From the NCBI GenBank assembly GCA_947247005.1, contig OX365953.1, positions 2,113,001 to 2,177,000 of the forward strand: DNA of 64,000 nt, written 5' to 3'. A program made the position numbers and the translations under genes. The notes beneath the pieces are model-generated. The model had not been told where the DNA came from. It worked only from the letters and a program-made list of their open reading frames with translations, and searched no databases. The stretch comes from Spisula solida (Eukaryota > Mollusca > Bivalvia > Venerida > Mactridae). This document shows positions 36,500 to 48,884 of the stretch, one piece after another (position 1 is the first letter of the stretch; each line of letters starts with the position of its first letter).

Positions 36500-37290
36500 A
36501 TATAATTATGCAATACTGCACTGGAAAAGAGTGCAATAACTGTAATACTGCACTGGAAAAGAGTGCGATAACTGTAATACTGCACTGGAAAAGCGTGCAA
36601 TAACTGCAATACTGCACTGGAAAAGAGTGCAATAATGAGATTCACAAATGTACATGTAGATCCTTGACCCACATGTAGAATAAAACTAATTCAACTTGTA
36701 TTATATATACGATGGAAAAGAGTGCAATAACTGCAATTATAACTGCACTGGAAAAGAGTGCGATTACTGTAATACTGCACTGGAAAAGAGTGCGATAACT
36801 GTAATACTGCACTGGAAGAGAGTGCAATAACTGCAATACTGCACTGGAAAAGAGTGCAATAACTGCAATACTGCACTGGAAAAGAGTGCAATAACTGCAA
36901 TATTGCACTGGAAAAGCGTGCAATAACTGCAATACTGCACTGGAAAAGAATGCAACAACTGCAATACTGCACTGGAAAAGAGTGCAACAACTGCAATACT
37001 GCACTGGAAAAGAGTGCAATAACTGCAATATTGCACTGGAAAAGAATGCAACAACTGCAATACTGCACTGGAAAAGCGTGCAATAACTGCAATACTGCAC
37101 TGGAAAAGAATGCAACAACTGCAATACTGCACTGGAAAAGAGTGCAACAACTGCAATACTGCACTGGAAAAGCGTGCGATGGCTGTAATACTGCACTGGA
37201 AAACAATACTGCACTGGAAAAGCGTGCAATACTGCACCGGAAAAGCGTGCAATATTGCACTGGAAAAGAGTGCGATGGCTGTAATACTGC
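36500..37290 (+). repeat. 32-bp tandem array (GCACTGGAAAAGAGTGCAAT unit)
   Basis: About 22-25 copies of a 32-bp unit: 'CACTGGAAAAGAGTGCAATA' then 'ACTGCAATACTG'. There are two sub-arrays, each preceded by the same flank ('TACATGTAGATCCTTGACCC' at 36448 and 36650). Since 32 is not a multiple of three and the unit lacks stops on the minus strand, all three minus frames stay open for about 190 codons and encode the same 32-residue peptide repeat. This is an arithmetical artefact, not a gene. One similar unit with similar flank lies at 51575-51660. Confidence 0.9.
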
Positions 37291-37639
37291 GCTGGATGTC
37301 CTCAGTTACAATACACATACAGAACAAACATTGATTACGAAAGACAAAAATAAAACTCTAAAAAGATCGCAAGCACAACCACGTGATAAAATGAAAACTG
37401 AACAACTTAAAAAACACAACTAACTTTGACAGTCGGTCGGTAGGTCAGAAACGAATCACAGAATAGAATAATAATACACATGATCGACCATACATCACAA
37501 CCACAGCTTACAAAGCAACATACAGAAACTGTCCTTTTGAAAGAATTTACGAAGCAACGACCGAAGACAATAACGTAAGTACTATAAATAGAGTGTACAC
37601 ATCTATATATCTTATGTTTTTGTACATTGTTCAACTGTA

Positions 37640-37705
37640 ATTATGTGATTTATATGCCCGAGAGGGCCCATGATTGGAAATAAAATTTATTCTATTCTTA
37701 TTTCA
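37640..37705 (+). mobile_element. Probable LINE 3' tail fragment
   Basis: 'GCCCGAGAGGGCCCATGATT' followed by 'GGAAATAAAATTTATTCTAT' has the form of a short conserved hairpin plus a polyA-signal-like tail with an incipient 'ATTCT' repeat. Many invertebrate LINE 3' ends look like this. No reverse-transcriptase sequence is attached. Confidence 0.4.
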
Positions 37706-38126
37706 AATGCTCAACAAAATATCTAAACCAGTGCTGAAGAGACTCGAGAACCTTGATTTCACTGTAGAAGGTTCCTCTTTGCCATCCACTCAGAAAGAGC
37801 TAAACTCGCATTTTAGCCGAGTGCTTTATCAAAACAAACACTTGACATGCATAGCGCGGTTAACACATGAAGGTTGAACAGACTTGCTAAACCAGAAACC
37901 AGAAGCAACCTCCTGCTGAGACGTTCATTATAAAAAAACCTTACATTAGCAGTTTGTATTTCTTCTCACATAATTTTCGTTAAAGTACGTAACTATAGAA
38001 TGATGCAACGTTGTTGTTATTACTGCTGATGTTGTTGTTGTTGTTAACGAACCGCCTGGTAGATGTTGCTGAACACCCGTGACTTTGCGCGCCATTTACC
38101 AACGCCGTACGTTTGGCGTTATATTT

Positions 38127-41100
38127 TATGGAATGCGGAATGCACAATAATTCCTTTATCTATGGGTTTAACAGTTAACTACGTAGTTAAGAGACTTTAA
38201 ACCGCGGTTACAAGTGCCATCTGCACAACAATTCTTAAACCGCAGATAAAGACTTAGAACTGCAGTTACAAGTCTCTTAACTATATGGTTAAGACAGAAC
38301 CAATGAAAACAAAGCATTTATACCTACGTAAGCGCTGATTGGACATCTATTCCTAAGTCTTGAACTGCGGTTCAAAGTCTTGAACTATGGGTTTAAGAAT
38401 TAATGTGCAAAACAGCACTTGTAACCCGGGTTTAAAGTATCTTAACTATATAGTTAAGAAATATTTAATTAATGTGCATTTCGCGAACATATAACTCCAG
38501 TTTAAGAGTTAAAACTTGGGTTAGACATCCGATACTTTAAACTGCGGTTACAAGTCCCTACACACTGGTTAAGACATAACCAGTCAGTGGTATTCATATC
38601 GGTTTGAATTTAGTTTTCAATGAATTTCACAGACCCCGCGAAACTCTGCTATTTCCGAATAAACCCGAGTATGCCCGAATAAACTTTGTATTTTATTGTA
38701 TTGTATTGCTTACAGGCAATTTAGTTCAATTTGCAGACAATTTCACAAAACTGAAAGGTGTTATGTATTTTACAGTTGTATACCACAAAGCAGGGACAAT
38801 CTAATAATAACTTGTATACATTATAAATTCTCCTATTAATTATTACTGTTAACCAATTTCTTTTGTATCGATGGGTAATAAAGCAATTAACAGGAAGCAG
38901 GTGTCATAAAATGTACTATCTCCCATTATTCCCCTATATTGCCTAGGCATTCAGATTTTAGTTACTTGATCTGGCTCCCTTGGACGCTTTCATTTTAAAT
39001 GTATTACGTGTGTTTATATAAAGCGCCCTTAGACACAGATGATTTAAAAGTAGGTTTTCTATTGATTTATATTTTTCCGCATTTAAAATATGAATTTGAT
39101 CTTTTATGCTTCATTCAAATATCATAAATATGATACCCTTTGCTTGATTAAAGGTGTATACTATCGAAACTTACGGAAATATTTGTTGATAATATATGTT
39201 CAATGCGAGTGAAATATTTCTACTAATTAATTGATTAAAGTTGAGACAATGGCAAATTTTGTTTAAAAATTGCCTAGACAAGGCTACAAACGTTCAATAT
39301 ACTTTTTTTTAATGTAAAGCTCTTCTACATTGGTTTTATTCTAATACCTAAATATTTCACAATCAAGTTCATGGCTTTATATTATTAAATGAAGTAATTT
39401 TGGTTTAGGCGGTTCGCGTGCTTGACGGGGTTGAATTAGGCGGTTTGTGCGCCAAGCGCAAACTAATAATATTGCCAACATCGCGTTGTGATTCTATGTT
39501 CGCTAGAATCTCAGGCAATAGCGTGATTTTATTATGGCAGGCCTGGTATATGAAACGGATTAGTGAGATTGACGTATTGTATTTTTTCTACACATCACAA
39601 CCTGTCCATCATGGACCATCATAATTGTTGCGAATGTTACCTGCTGGGTCCTCCATGATCACTGTTCCACATACACATAGACTCAGGTGTTGGCTTTCTG
39701 TTTTTTGGTGGGATTAGGATCAAGTTACACGTTTCTTACGATAAATAGCGTCAAAAAGCGGGACGTCCGTTTTATCATGTTTGAGTTCAATACTTTTAAA
39801 TTCTTACTTTGAGAAATAAAGCAGTCGGGGATCGACCGGGACAACCATCGATCCATACGCGTGTGCTCGTCCTCTATCTGTGTTTTCTATTAAATTCTCA
39901 TTTTAAACTGGGGTTCGATCTACTAACCCCCCTTTAAAGTAAGAATGTCCGAGTTAGACTTTAAATTTTTTATTTAAACCTGGGTTCGATCTACTAACCC
40001 CCGTTTAAAGTCAGAATTTCCGAGTTAGACTTTAAATTTTTGTTTTAAACTGGGGTTCCATTTACTAACCCTCGTTTAAAGTCGGAATTTCTGTGTTTTC
40101 TATAAAATTCATATTCTAAACTGGGGTTCGATCTACTTACCCCCGTTTAAAGTCGGAATTTCTGAGTTAGACTTTAAATTTTTGTTTTAAACTGGGGTTC
40201 GATCTACTAACCCCCGTTTAAAGTCAGAATTTTTAAGTTAGACTTTAAATTATTGTTTTAAACTGGGGTTCCATCTACTAACCCCCGTTTAAAGTCGGAA
40301 TTTCTTAGATACACGTTAAATTTTTATTTAAAACTGGGGTTCATTCTACTAACCCCCGTTTAAAGTCAGAATTTCCGAGTTAGACTTTAATTTTTGTTTT
40401 AAACTGGGGTTCGATCTACTAACCGTTTAAAGTCAGAATTTCTGAGTTAGACTTTAAATTTTTGTTTTAAACTGGGGTTCGATCTACTAACCCCCGTTTA
40501 AAGTCAGAATTTCCGAGTTAGACTTTAAATTTTTGTTTTAAACTGGGGTTCCATCTACTAACCCCCGTTTAAAGTCGGAATTTCTGTGTTTTCTATATAA
40601 TTCATATTTTGAACTGGGGTTCGATCTACTAACCCCCGTTTAAAGTCAGAATTTCTGAGTTAGACTGTAAATTTTTGTTTTAAACTGGGGTTCGATCTAC
40701 TAACCCCCGTTTAAAGTCAGAATTTCCGAGTTAGACTTTAAATTTTTGTTTTAAACTGGGGTTCCATTTACTAACCCTCGTTTAAAGTCGGAATTTCTGT
40801 GTTTTCTATAAAATTCATATTCTAAACTGGGGTTCGATCTACTTACCCCCGTTTAAAGTCGGAATTTCTAAGTTAGACTTTAATTTTTTGTTTTAAACTG
40901 GGGTTCGATCTACTAACCCCGTTTAAAGTCAGAATTTTTAAGTTAGACTTTAAATTATTGTTTTAAACTGGGGTTCCATCTACTAACCCCCGTTTAAAGT
41001 CGGAATTTCTTAGATACACGTTAAATTTTTATTTAAAACTGGGGTTCATTCTACTAACCCCCGTTTAAAGTCAGAATTTCCGAGTTAGACTTTAATTTTT

Positions 41101-42376
41101 GTTTTAAACTGGGGTTCGATCTACTAACCCCCGTTTAAAGTCAGAATTTCTGAGTTAGACTTTAAATTTTTGTTTTAAACTGGGGTTCGATCTACTAACC
41201 CCCGTTTAAAGTCAGAATTTCCGAGTTAGACTTTAAATTTTTGTTTTAAACTGGGGTTCCATCTACTAACCCCCGTTTAAAGTCGGAATTTCTGTGTTTT
41301 CTATATAATTCATATTTTGAACTGGGGTTCGATCTACTAACCCCCGTTTAAAGTCAGAATTTCTGAGTTAGACTGTAAATTTTTGTTTTAAACTGGGGTT
41401 CGATCTACTAACCCCCGTTTAAAGTCAGAATTTCCGAGTTAGACTTTAAATTTTTGTTTTAAACTGGGGTTCCATTTACTAACCCTCGTTTAAAGTCGGA
41501 ATTTCTGTGTTTTCTATAAAATTCATATTCTAAACTGGGGTTCGATCTACTTACCCCCGTTTAAAGTCGGAATTTCTAAGTTAGACTTTAATTTTTTGTT
41601 TTAAACTGGGGTTCCATCTACTAATCCCCGTTTAAAGTCGGAATTTCTTAGATACACGTTAAATTTTTATTTAAAACTGGGGTTCGATCTACTAACCCCC
41701 GTTTAAAGTCCGAATTTCTGAGTTAGACGTTAAATTTTAATTTTAAACTGGGGTTCCATATACGAACCCGGTTTAAAGTCGGAAATTCCGAGTTTCAGGT
41801 TAAATTTTCATTTTAAACTGGTGTTAGATATTCTAAATGAATTCCAATACAATGACATATGCCTACGATCATTTGAATTTGAAAGGAATTATGAGGAATT
41901 GTTTATTCATACATATACTTCAATCCACGCTTTAATTGAGAGTTTAAACTGCAGTTACATGTCTTAAACTATGGGTTAAAGCATAATTGTGCAAACGGCG
42001 CTTTGAACCCGGGTTTAAAGTCGCTTAACTATATAATTAAGAGATGTATATTAAATGTGCACTTCGCGCGTGTTAAATCCCCGTTTAAGACTTGTAACCG
42101 CGGTTACAAGTCTGTTAACTACATAGTTAAGAGATAACCAATGAGAGCGCCGTATTAGTAATTTCATACGCGCTGATTGGTTGTCTCTTAACTATGGGGT
42201 TAAGGAAACATCATCGATACTTGTAACTGCAGTTCTAAGTCTGTATCCGCGGTTTAAAGAATTAATGTGCATTTGGCACTTGCAACCGCGGTTTAAAGTC
42301 TCTTAACTACATAGTTAACTGTTAAACCCATAGATAAAGGAATTATTGTGCATTCCGCATTCCATAATAATTCGTC
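38127..42376. mobile_element. 4.2-kb inverted-repeat unit with satellite core
   Basis: The left end 'TTATGGAATGCGGAATGCAC', then 'AATAATTCCTTTATCTATGG', is exactly mirrored at 42330-42376. The arms (38127-38580 and 41935-42376) are rich in short self-complementary words such as 'TTAACTACGTAGTTAAGAG' and 'AAACCGCGGTTACAAGT'. Between them lie AT-rich sequence and the 71-bp satellite. No enzyme is encoded. Bivalve elements with tandem-repeat cores between inverted ends are known as a class (pearl/Helentron-like MITEs). I could not settle a target duplication. Confidence 0.7.
39890..41835. repeat. 71-bp satellite with 10-unit higher-order repeat
   Basis: About 27 units of the form 'TTTTAAACTGGGGTTCGATC' 'TACTAACCCCCGTTTAAAGT' 'CAGAATTTCCGAGTTAGACT' 'TTAAATTTTTG'. 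Each unit contains an inverted pair, TTTAAAC-GGGGTT against AACCCC-GTTTAAA, so every unit can form a hairpin. A variant unit ('TTCCATTTACTAACCCTCG' followed by 'TGTGTTTTCTATAAAATTC') recurs at 40058, 40764 and 41472. The spacing is 706-708 bp, a ten-unit higher-order period. Confidence 0.93.
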
Positions 42377-42481
42377 AATGTATGAGGAACATTTGAAATG
42401 CGGCGTCCATTACGTCGCGACCGACCGGTCATCGTCAGAACCCACGGTATCATATTCCGTATCTATAACAGTTTTTAAATA

Positions 42482-43488
42482 CAGTGTAGCAATACCACGT
42501 GACTTTTAGCTACAGTTACAAGAAGAAATTTGTAAACATTGGAAAATAAAATAGCCGTAAGTATTTTATTTCTTCATCGATTTCTATGAAATATACGTCA
42601 CGCTAAGGGGAAAAGTGTAATGTACACAACGGCCCAGCCGCGGGAAAAGATTTTATTATCCTCGGCCTAGAGGCCGAGGGTATATTGGAATGCCAAAAGA
42701 AAATTGACTATGGAGGAGCACGTGACCACATGGCAATGCCTGATTGGCTAATGTATCAGTCTGACTTAAGGTGAGTCTTGACAGTACATTTTGGTTTGAA
42801 ATGTACTGTGTAGTTACATGTAGTATAGTTCTACCACGCAGTTTCTGGAGATGTACCGTCTAGACACATCTGCTGTAAATGGTCTCAATGTTTGAATCAC
42901 GACAGGGGGTCTGCTTTGTTACTATTGATGTAGAATGTTTGAAAATGGTTAGGCCAAAATAATTTATGGAGTGTTTCCACGTTGATTAGGTAGGATTAAC
43001 CGGTACTCTAACCAACAAGCAGTTTCAGCCATATACACATAGAGGAAATCATGGTGTGCACGAATTATCGATAAAATACAGCTACGACTGACAACTGCAA
43101 ATAAGCTGTTCGACGAAGAACGTAGTGCTATTGTTACTACGTCTATTTGTAATATCCAATGCGGAATATTGGCTATATTCGAATCGAATTAAACATGTAC
43201 CTGTGTTTTATCTAAAATAAAGCTTGTTCAGATGCGCATCCAAACTAGTGACTACGATAATGCACATGTACACATTCATTATTTCTTAAGTAAAGTTACT
43301 GTTGTAAATACTGGTCTGGCCGAGGAAAACTATTTGACTTGTATTTCATGGAAAGCAAACAAGTGTCGCCTTAGCGTGGCGTATATTTCATAGAAATCGA
43401 TGGAGAAATAAAGTACTTATGGCTTTTTTAATTTTTACAAATTTCTTCTTGTAACTGTAGTCAAAAGTCACGCGGTATTGCTGCACTG
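42482..43488. mobile_element. TA-flanked CAGTGTAGCAATACC element, copy 1 (1.0 kb)
   Basis: Ends 'CAGTGTAGCAATACCACGTG' and, inverted, 'GGTATTGCTGCACTG', bordered by TA on both sides. The arms extend about 140 bp ('AGTTACAAGAAGAAATTTGT', 'TCGATTTCTATGAAATATAC'). CAGTG ends with TA duplication fit the Tc1/mariner superfamily. No transposase; the middle is unrelated to the other copies and may be an insertion. Confidence 0.75.
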
Positions 43489-45066
43489 TAGTATGTTCAT
43501 GTTCGAAAAGTATATATTATAACCTAGATATTTCCTGATATACTCCTTGGATCTTAAACGTGCCCGATGTATAGCTCAAATACACGCGAGACAACCCCTG
43601 GGTTACCATGACCATGTGCTACGGCCGATTTGAATCAGAGACGTCTCGATCCGTAGTCAAGAACGTAACCCTGAGATGTTGAATTAATTAATTGTTTTCA
43701 CTATTGATTCCCTGGGCTATGTATACATATATAATTTGCTAAATTTTAGAAAGAACCCGCAACAGCCGAACAAAATCTACATGGTTCTGTAAACGACAGC
43801 GTTGATATGCCTAGGCCTGAATTAAAATATTGTTTGTTTGTCCTTTACCGACCCAATATATTTCACTGAGTAGGTAGGTAAATAATTTTAAACTGTGTAG
43901 ATTTTGTGCTGTCTCTGCAATAGTCATGTAGTATATTTATTACACATAGCTGGTTCAGTGTAGCAATACTACGTGACTTTTGACTACAGTTACAAGAAGA
44001 AATTTGTAAACATTGGAAAATAAAATAGTCATAGATCTAAATATCTTATTTCTTTATCGATTTCTATGAAATATACACCACGCTATGGAGACAATTATTT
44101 GCTCGGAAAACTCGGTAATACTCCTGAAAAAGAGCTTATATTACATGGAAAGCAAATACTTTTCCCCTTAGCGTGGCGCATATTTTAAAGAAATCGATTA
44201 AGAAATAAAATACTTATGGCTATATTTGTGTTCCAATGATAAATACGTACCACGGTATCCACCCGGTCACTGGGGTGGACTCAATAAAAACAAAAAAACG
44301 GAAATATAGAGATAATCACCAACATATGTCGAATTTACCGTTGTGTAGAAACATAATAATGCGGTAAAATTAAAGAACGAAAAAGTTGGAACAGATTTAC
44401 CTGGTTGACACATGTTCACTTCAGTGAATGTATACGCGTACGCTGAAAAACGAATCGTTGGTATATTTAAATGTCAAAATGACTCCATGCTTGTCCGAAC
44501 GTACCGAATGATGCGCGTGATTTCCTTTTTGTAACAACGATTTTCATTGGTTGATTTCATTGGGGTTTCCCAGGACTTGGTTACCAGCGTACAAACGATG
44601 TATACTACGCCAATGAAAACGACCGTTATAAAATACGTTCGAAATACCCGTCAGACACACTAAAAACCACTACAGCCGTTCCTAGCGTTTTACGCCCTCG
44701 AAAAATAAAATCAAAGTTTAAACAATGAATTATATCGTACGAAGGTAAATTTAAGCATGTTTTCGAATGCTTTCGATTCACAAAGATGTTTTTGATCACC
44801 CACAGCTTTAAACAGATGATTAATGCCGTAAATGCTTTAAATTGTGAAAAAAAACAAAATACACCCAGTGACTGTACGATCACTTCTCCGGGAAATATAC
44901 CTTGTATAAGAATTCTAAATTTAACAAAAAACATTTTTTTAAATTTTTTTTAGGTACTGTTTATTAATGATACAGTTACTGTGACTAGCAGATGTTCTGT
45001 CAAATGTGTGCTCGAAATATATATACCTTTGGCAACTAGACACTAAAGAATTGCAGACAATGCCCT
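43489..45066. other. Non-coding stretch with a truncated CAGTGTAGC copy
   Basis: 43956-44238 is copy 2 of the CAGTGTAGC element; it lacks the last 60 or so bp of the right end. A 102-residue minus-strand frame at 44626-44934 has no similarity I recognise and no splice support. The remainder is AT-rich. Confidence 0.5.
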
Positions 45067-45210
45067 GGGTGGTATTCAATATTGATCTTATAATTGCAGG
45101 ATAAGGATAGCCAATCATTTCGCCTGTTACTGACCAGGAGTTTAATATGGTGTGATCTGATTGGTTGTCATTATCATTAAGTCAAGTACGATCAATATTG
45201 AATACCACCC
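45067..45210. mobile_element. 144-bp MITE, hAT-like 8-bp duplication
   Basis: Perfect 21-bp inverted ends: 'GGGTGGTATTCAATATTGAT' at the left and its complement at the right. The flanking octamers AATGCCCT and AATGGCCT match at 7 of 8 positions, as expected for an aged hAT-type target duplication. Non-coding. Confidence 0.8.
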
Positions 45211-45403
45211 AATGGCCTTGTTAACGTTCTGGTCTTGTCAGACAAGAAATAAAAACAATATCTGCAGAGTAAAATAATTATTTGAGTAGGGACATTTTTA
45301 TTGGGTATGTAGGTAAAAGTCAAACAAACAATACTTTATTTTAAGTCCTATATCTCACCTAACGGTCTCAACTGATTCAACCACTCATCCAGACAAAATC
45401 AAC

Positions 45404-45587
45404 ATGTCTTCCCAACGATACAGAGGAGGCATTATAACCACAGGTAACTGTATCATTGATAAAGTAAAATTTTTCGTTTAAATAACATTTATGTTATCTT
45501 AGATATTATAAATTTTATAAAAAAAATGTTTTTCGTTTATTACTCTTTATTAATGATACAGTTACCTGTGATTATAACCACAGGTAA
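45404..45587 (+). other. Short insertion duplicating a splice-donor-like site
   Basis: 'ATTATAACCACAGGTAA' occurs at 45431-45447 and again at 45571-45587, bracketing a 123-bp foldback sequence whose ends pair ('CTGTATCATTGATAAAG' with 'TTAATGATACAG'). Just upstream an ATG at 45404 reads MSSQRYRGGIITT and meets CAG|GTAACT; the second copy reads CAG|GTAAGT. This may be a small first exon with a duplicated donor, but no downstream exon was found. Confidence 0.3.
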
Positions 45588-45729
45588 GTGAAATGTCTAA
45601 ATCAAGTTGTACTCACGTGTATATGTTCTAGTATATGATAATTATTGAAATATATTCTCAAGATTCTTGAGTACGCCCTCCTAACTGTGGAGGATCGCTA
45701 CCTCATTACCTCGGCCTTTATCATATGCA

Positions 45730-46000
45730 TTGTAATTTACCGGAGAAAAACGGAAATGGCCGAACTTTTACGATTGTACATTCTCCACTGCACATGAAGT
45801 AATTTACAGGAGAAAACGGAAATGGCCAAGCTTTTTCGCTGACCTTATTTCCACTGCTCATGAAGTGATCTACCGGAGAAAAACGGAAATGGTCGAGCTT
45901 TTACGATTGTACACCATCGCTGTCCTTATTTTCAATGCGCATGAAGTGATCTACCGGAGAAAAACGGAAATGGTCGAGCTTTTACGATTGTATATCCTGC
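45730..46000. repeat. Four tandem-like copies of an ACCGGAGAAAAACGGAAATGG module
   Basis: 'ACCGGAGAAAAACGGAAATG' (variants included) followed by 'GTCGAGCTTTTACGATTGTA' and 'GCACATGAAGT' words repeats about every 60-85 bp. A single diverged copy, 'ACGGGAGACAAACGGAAATG', lies at 50241 in gene B intron 2. Non-coding. Confidence 0.75.
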
Positions 46001-47310
46001 ACATGCAATAATATTGGTACACGTTACATCCTTTATCAGTTTACTTGGGTACTAAGATTATTACATCGTTATCACAAGCAATTAATATACATGTTTTCAA
46101 CTTATCAGTGTAAATCAGGATACTGTATTATCAAAGCACTTACGATATCTTAAAGTTACGCTCAAATTAATTTAAAAACCTACGTAATTCATTAACAGTT
46201 GCAAATTGCGGTAAGGGGTTCAAAGGGGAAATACTAATGATATTTTAATAAATACAGTCCTTAAAACCACATATGTTCCTTCGTTCAAGAGTTATAAAGA
46301 ATTTAACTTCGTGCCTAACTTTACGATACCAGTAAGTGCTTTGAAAGCAGAACACAGATGATTATATTCTAATAGATAGCAAATGACATACATGTATAAT
46401 ACATAGTAAAATAATTCAGTCAATTAATAATAATAATACTACTCTCATTTATTTTAAACATATACGAGCTAATATATTAGCAATATTTAAAGAATGTTAT
46501 TATAGCAATGACATACAACTTGGAAGCATTAAATCGCTGGCTTAGAATCATATGTAGAAGGTCATAAGTACAAAATCATTATTTTGAGAAACCAAGAAAA
46601 AACTGTCTGAAAACTACACTTTACTTATGTAAAAACCAGCTTTTTAAACTTCAGTTTGATCAACATGGCGACTTCTGATTTTCATGAAAATAGGCGCGTA
46701 AGAAGCGCATTGAGATGCAGATTTCCAATATCCATGAGTCTTATAATGGCAGTTAGTAGTACTTACGACCTTGTAATTATAAGCCAGAGACATGCAGAAA
46801 GGGTTAGTGCAAAACATGTACTAGAGATTTGACTTTTTGAAGTAAATCATGCATATTTCACAATAAATTTAAAATAAAATAAAACAAAACAATAAAAAGG
46901 AAAAACGGCTCAAAATGGTTTACAATGGCATATATGGTTTACATAAAATCAAACAAATATTTATGAAGATCGTCGATTGGATGGGATGCATGTACCCCTT
47001 TTTCACCGAAGGAGCTAACTTGATCGCTTGTGTCATTAATTCTGTGATACCCCGTTCTCACTAAGTTACGGTCTTAGCAGAGGCTAAGGGATTCCATTTT
47101 TGAAGGGGGTGTTAGGGCGATTATGAATTGATCGACTGCTATGGTATTTTATAGACATAATTCCAAATTCCTTTGGTCAGTCGATATGTACGCAATGTAC
47201 ATGAAAAACATGAATAACTTGGATGCCTAATCTAGTCAAAGGTTATTATGCATCAAGAAGAAACATGTGCAATGTGCATGGGCTTTTTCCGTTAGATCGA
47301 TAGTGTCCAT
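46001..47310. other. AT-rich spacer with a CTGGCTTAGAAT MITE
   Basis: 46537-46787 is a MITE: 'CTGGCTTAGAATCATATG' on the left, 'TTGTAATTATAAGCCAG' on the right; inside, 'TTTTTAAACTTCAGTTTG' is shared with the copy at 52423-52620. The rest of the stretch shows no exon or array. Confidence 0.6.
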
Positions 47311-47460
47311 TCAGCTTCATGAATTCATACTTTCAACTTCACGAATTCTCTTGTTTATCTTTACGAATTCACTGTTTCAACTTCATGAATTATTCACACT
47401 TTTAACTTCACGAATTCACTTTTTTATCATCACGAATTCCCGATTTCAACTCCTAAATAT
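47310..47460 (+). repeat. Degenerate AACTTCACGAATTC array, left half of a palindrome
   Basis: About seven words of the form 'TTTCAACTTCACGAATTCA', spaced 20-30 bp. The complement form ('GTGAATTCGTAAAGCTGAAA', 'CATGAAGTCGAAATC') fills 49668-49840 on the other side of the Penelope-like element. The element therefore seems to have landed near the centre of a GAATTC-rich inverted array. Confidence 0.7.
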
Positions 47461-48131
47461 TGAAAAATTGATGAAGCATAATTATTTCAAATAGAATTAT
47501 TAAAACCACTCTTATATTTTACTCTTCATTTATTAACGTTTCGGCCTGAGCCTTTCTCAAAATAAACAAACAAAAGTTTTTGTCTACATTATACAGGCAT
47601 CAATGTCAGCCATTTTGTAATCAATGGCACAAAACAGGAAATGATGTCATGAAATAACAATTACGCCAAAACGTCACACAACGTTACGTCACAAAAAACA
47701 GGATATGACGTCATAACAAACGTACGCCAACAGGACTCATGGCATTAAGTTAAAGTTACAAAAATATAATAAGCAGCCTGGATAGTTCTATTAATATGAA
47801 GTAGTCCCTATTTATGTAATGTGTTAATATTAAAAATCACTATAAAAAGATACTTGCTTTAAAACCCTACTTTATATATATACACTTAAACTTTGAAAGT
47901 TGAATATACATGTATTTTAAAAAAAATACTTTTTGACTGATTACTTATAAACTCCAATATGCAAAATAATGGTCTTGTAAAGTATATGATCTACAGTAAT
48001 AGTTAAATACATCTAGATACTACAGACCAACAGAGGAAAAACAATTCTTTCTGGTTAAAAATAATTAATATTTGCAAAAAATGTATAATTAAACAACCAC
48101 AATAGTACCGTTAATGTGAAATTACTCTGTT

Positions 48132-48539
48132 TTACAAATTTCCCCTCAGTAAAACGTCTAGTTGTGTTTTCGTGTTTAAACCTTCTGGGTATTCAGTTTG
48201 AAATGTTTTTATCCACTCTATTTCCCGTATTAGCCTATAGTATCTTGATGCATCATTAATCGTTTCGAGTACTGTTACACCAATGTCCTTTGAGGAATGG
48301 CCCTGATTGTTAAAATGGTCATACATCGGTTTACATCGTCCAAGCCTCACGTCAGCTTCATGCTCTTTAAGGCGTTCTTTTAATGAGCGACTTGTCTCAC
48401 CAACGTATACCATTTTGTCACATTTACCACAGAAAACACAATACACCAGATTATGGGCCCTACACTCCTGTCTATTACTGTTGCGTAGTGTGTGATATGC
48501 TAAACCGCGGAATTCACGTGAAAGGACAACCCCAAGACA
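48132..48539 (-). pseudogene. GIY-YIG endonuclease domain of a Penelope-like element
   Basis: After an in-frame TGA the frame is open for 135 codons to a stop at 48132. It reads ...CRAHNLVYCVFCGKCDKMVY then VGETSRSLKERLKEHEADVR. The VYCVFC and MVYVGET strands form the GIY-YIG motif, the RLKEH motif and the C-x-x-C pair match Penelope-type endonucleases, and EIEWIKTFQTEYPEGLN is the family's usual C-terminal stretch. In intact elements this nickase starts target-primed reverse transcription. Here no reverse transcriptase precedes it and no initiator ATG is evident, so it is a remnant. Confidence 0.88.
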
Positions 48540-48884
48540 TCACGTTCTCGTCCAGACAGGAGTGTAGCTAATTGAAAACGCCGCATTTTGGCGGTTAACT
48601 GAAAATTTAATCATTAAAATTTTCTCTTCACAGACTTTACGTCATGCGTTGGCGCTACTTTCTATCGGCCAATCAGAATGCAGAATGTTATATTCAAAGT
48701 TAGTTAGAACATATTAAGTAAATTTTAATGACTAAAAAGGACTCGCCTCGCTTCGCTCGCTTCGCCCTTTTTAATCATTAAAATTTACTTAATATGTTCT
48801 AACTATAACATAGAACTATCCAGGCTGCTTATTAATATTTTTGTAACTTTAACGTAATGCCACGAGTCCTGTTGGCGTACTTCT

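Noticed and set aside
36642..37327. Three long minus-strand frames of about 190 residues
   Set aside because: They are the same 32-bp tandem repeat read in three frames. No splice, start context or homology supports a protein.
39890..41835. CRISPR array or gene-family repeat
   Set aside because: Units are contiguous 71-bp satellite repeats with no unique spacers and no coding frame.
44626..44934. 102-residue hydrophobic minus-strand frame
   Set aside because: Considered as another signal-peptide exon of the IFI27-like family, but it lacks the MAK start, the phase-1 donor and any similarity.
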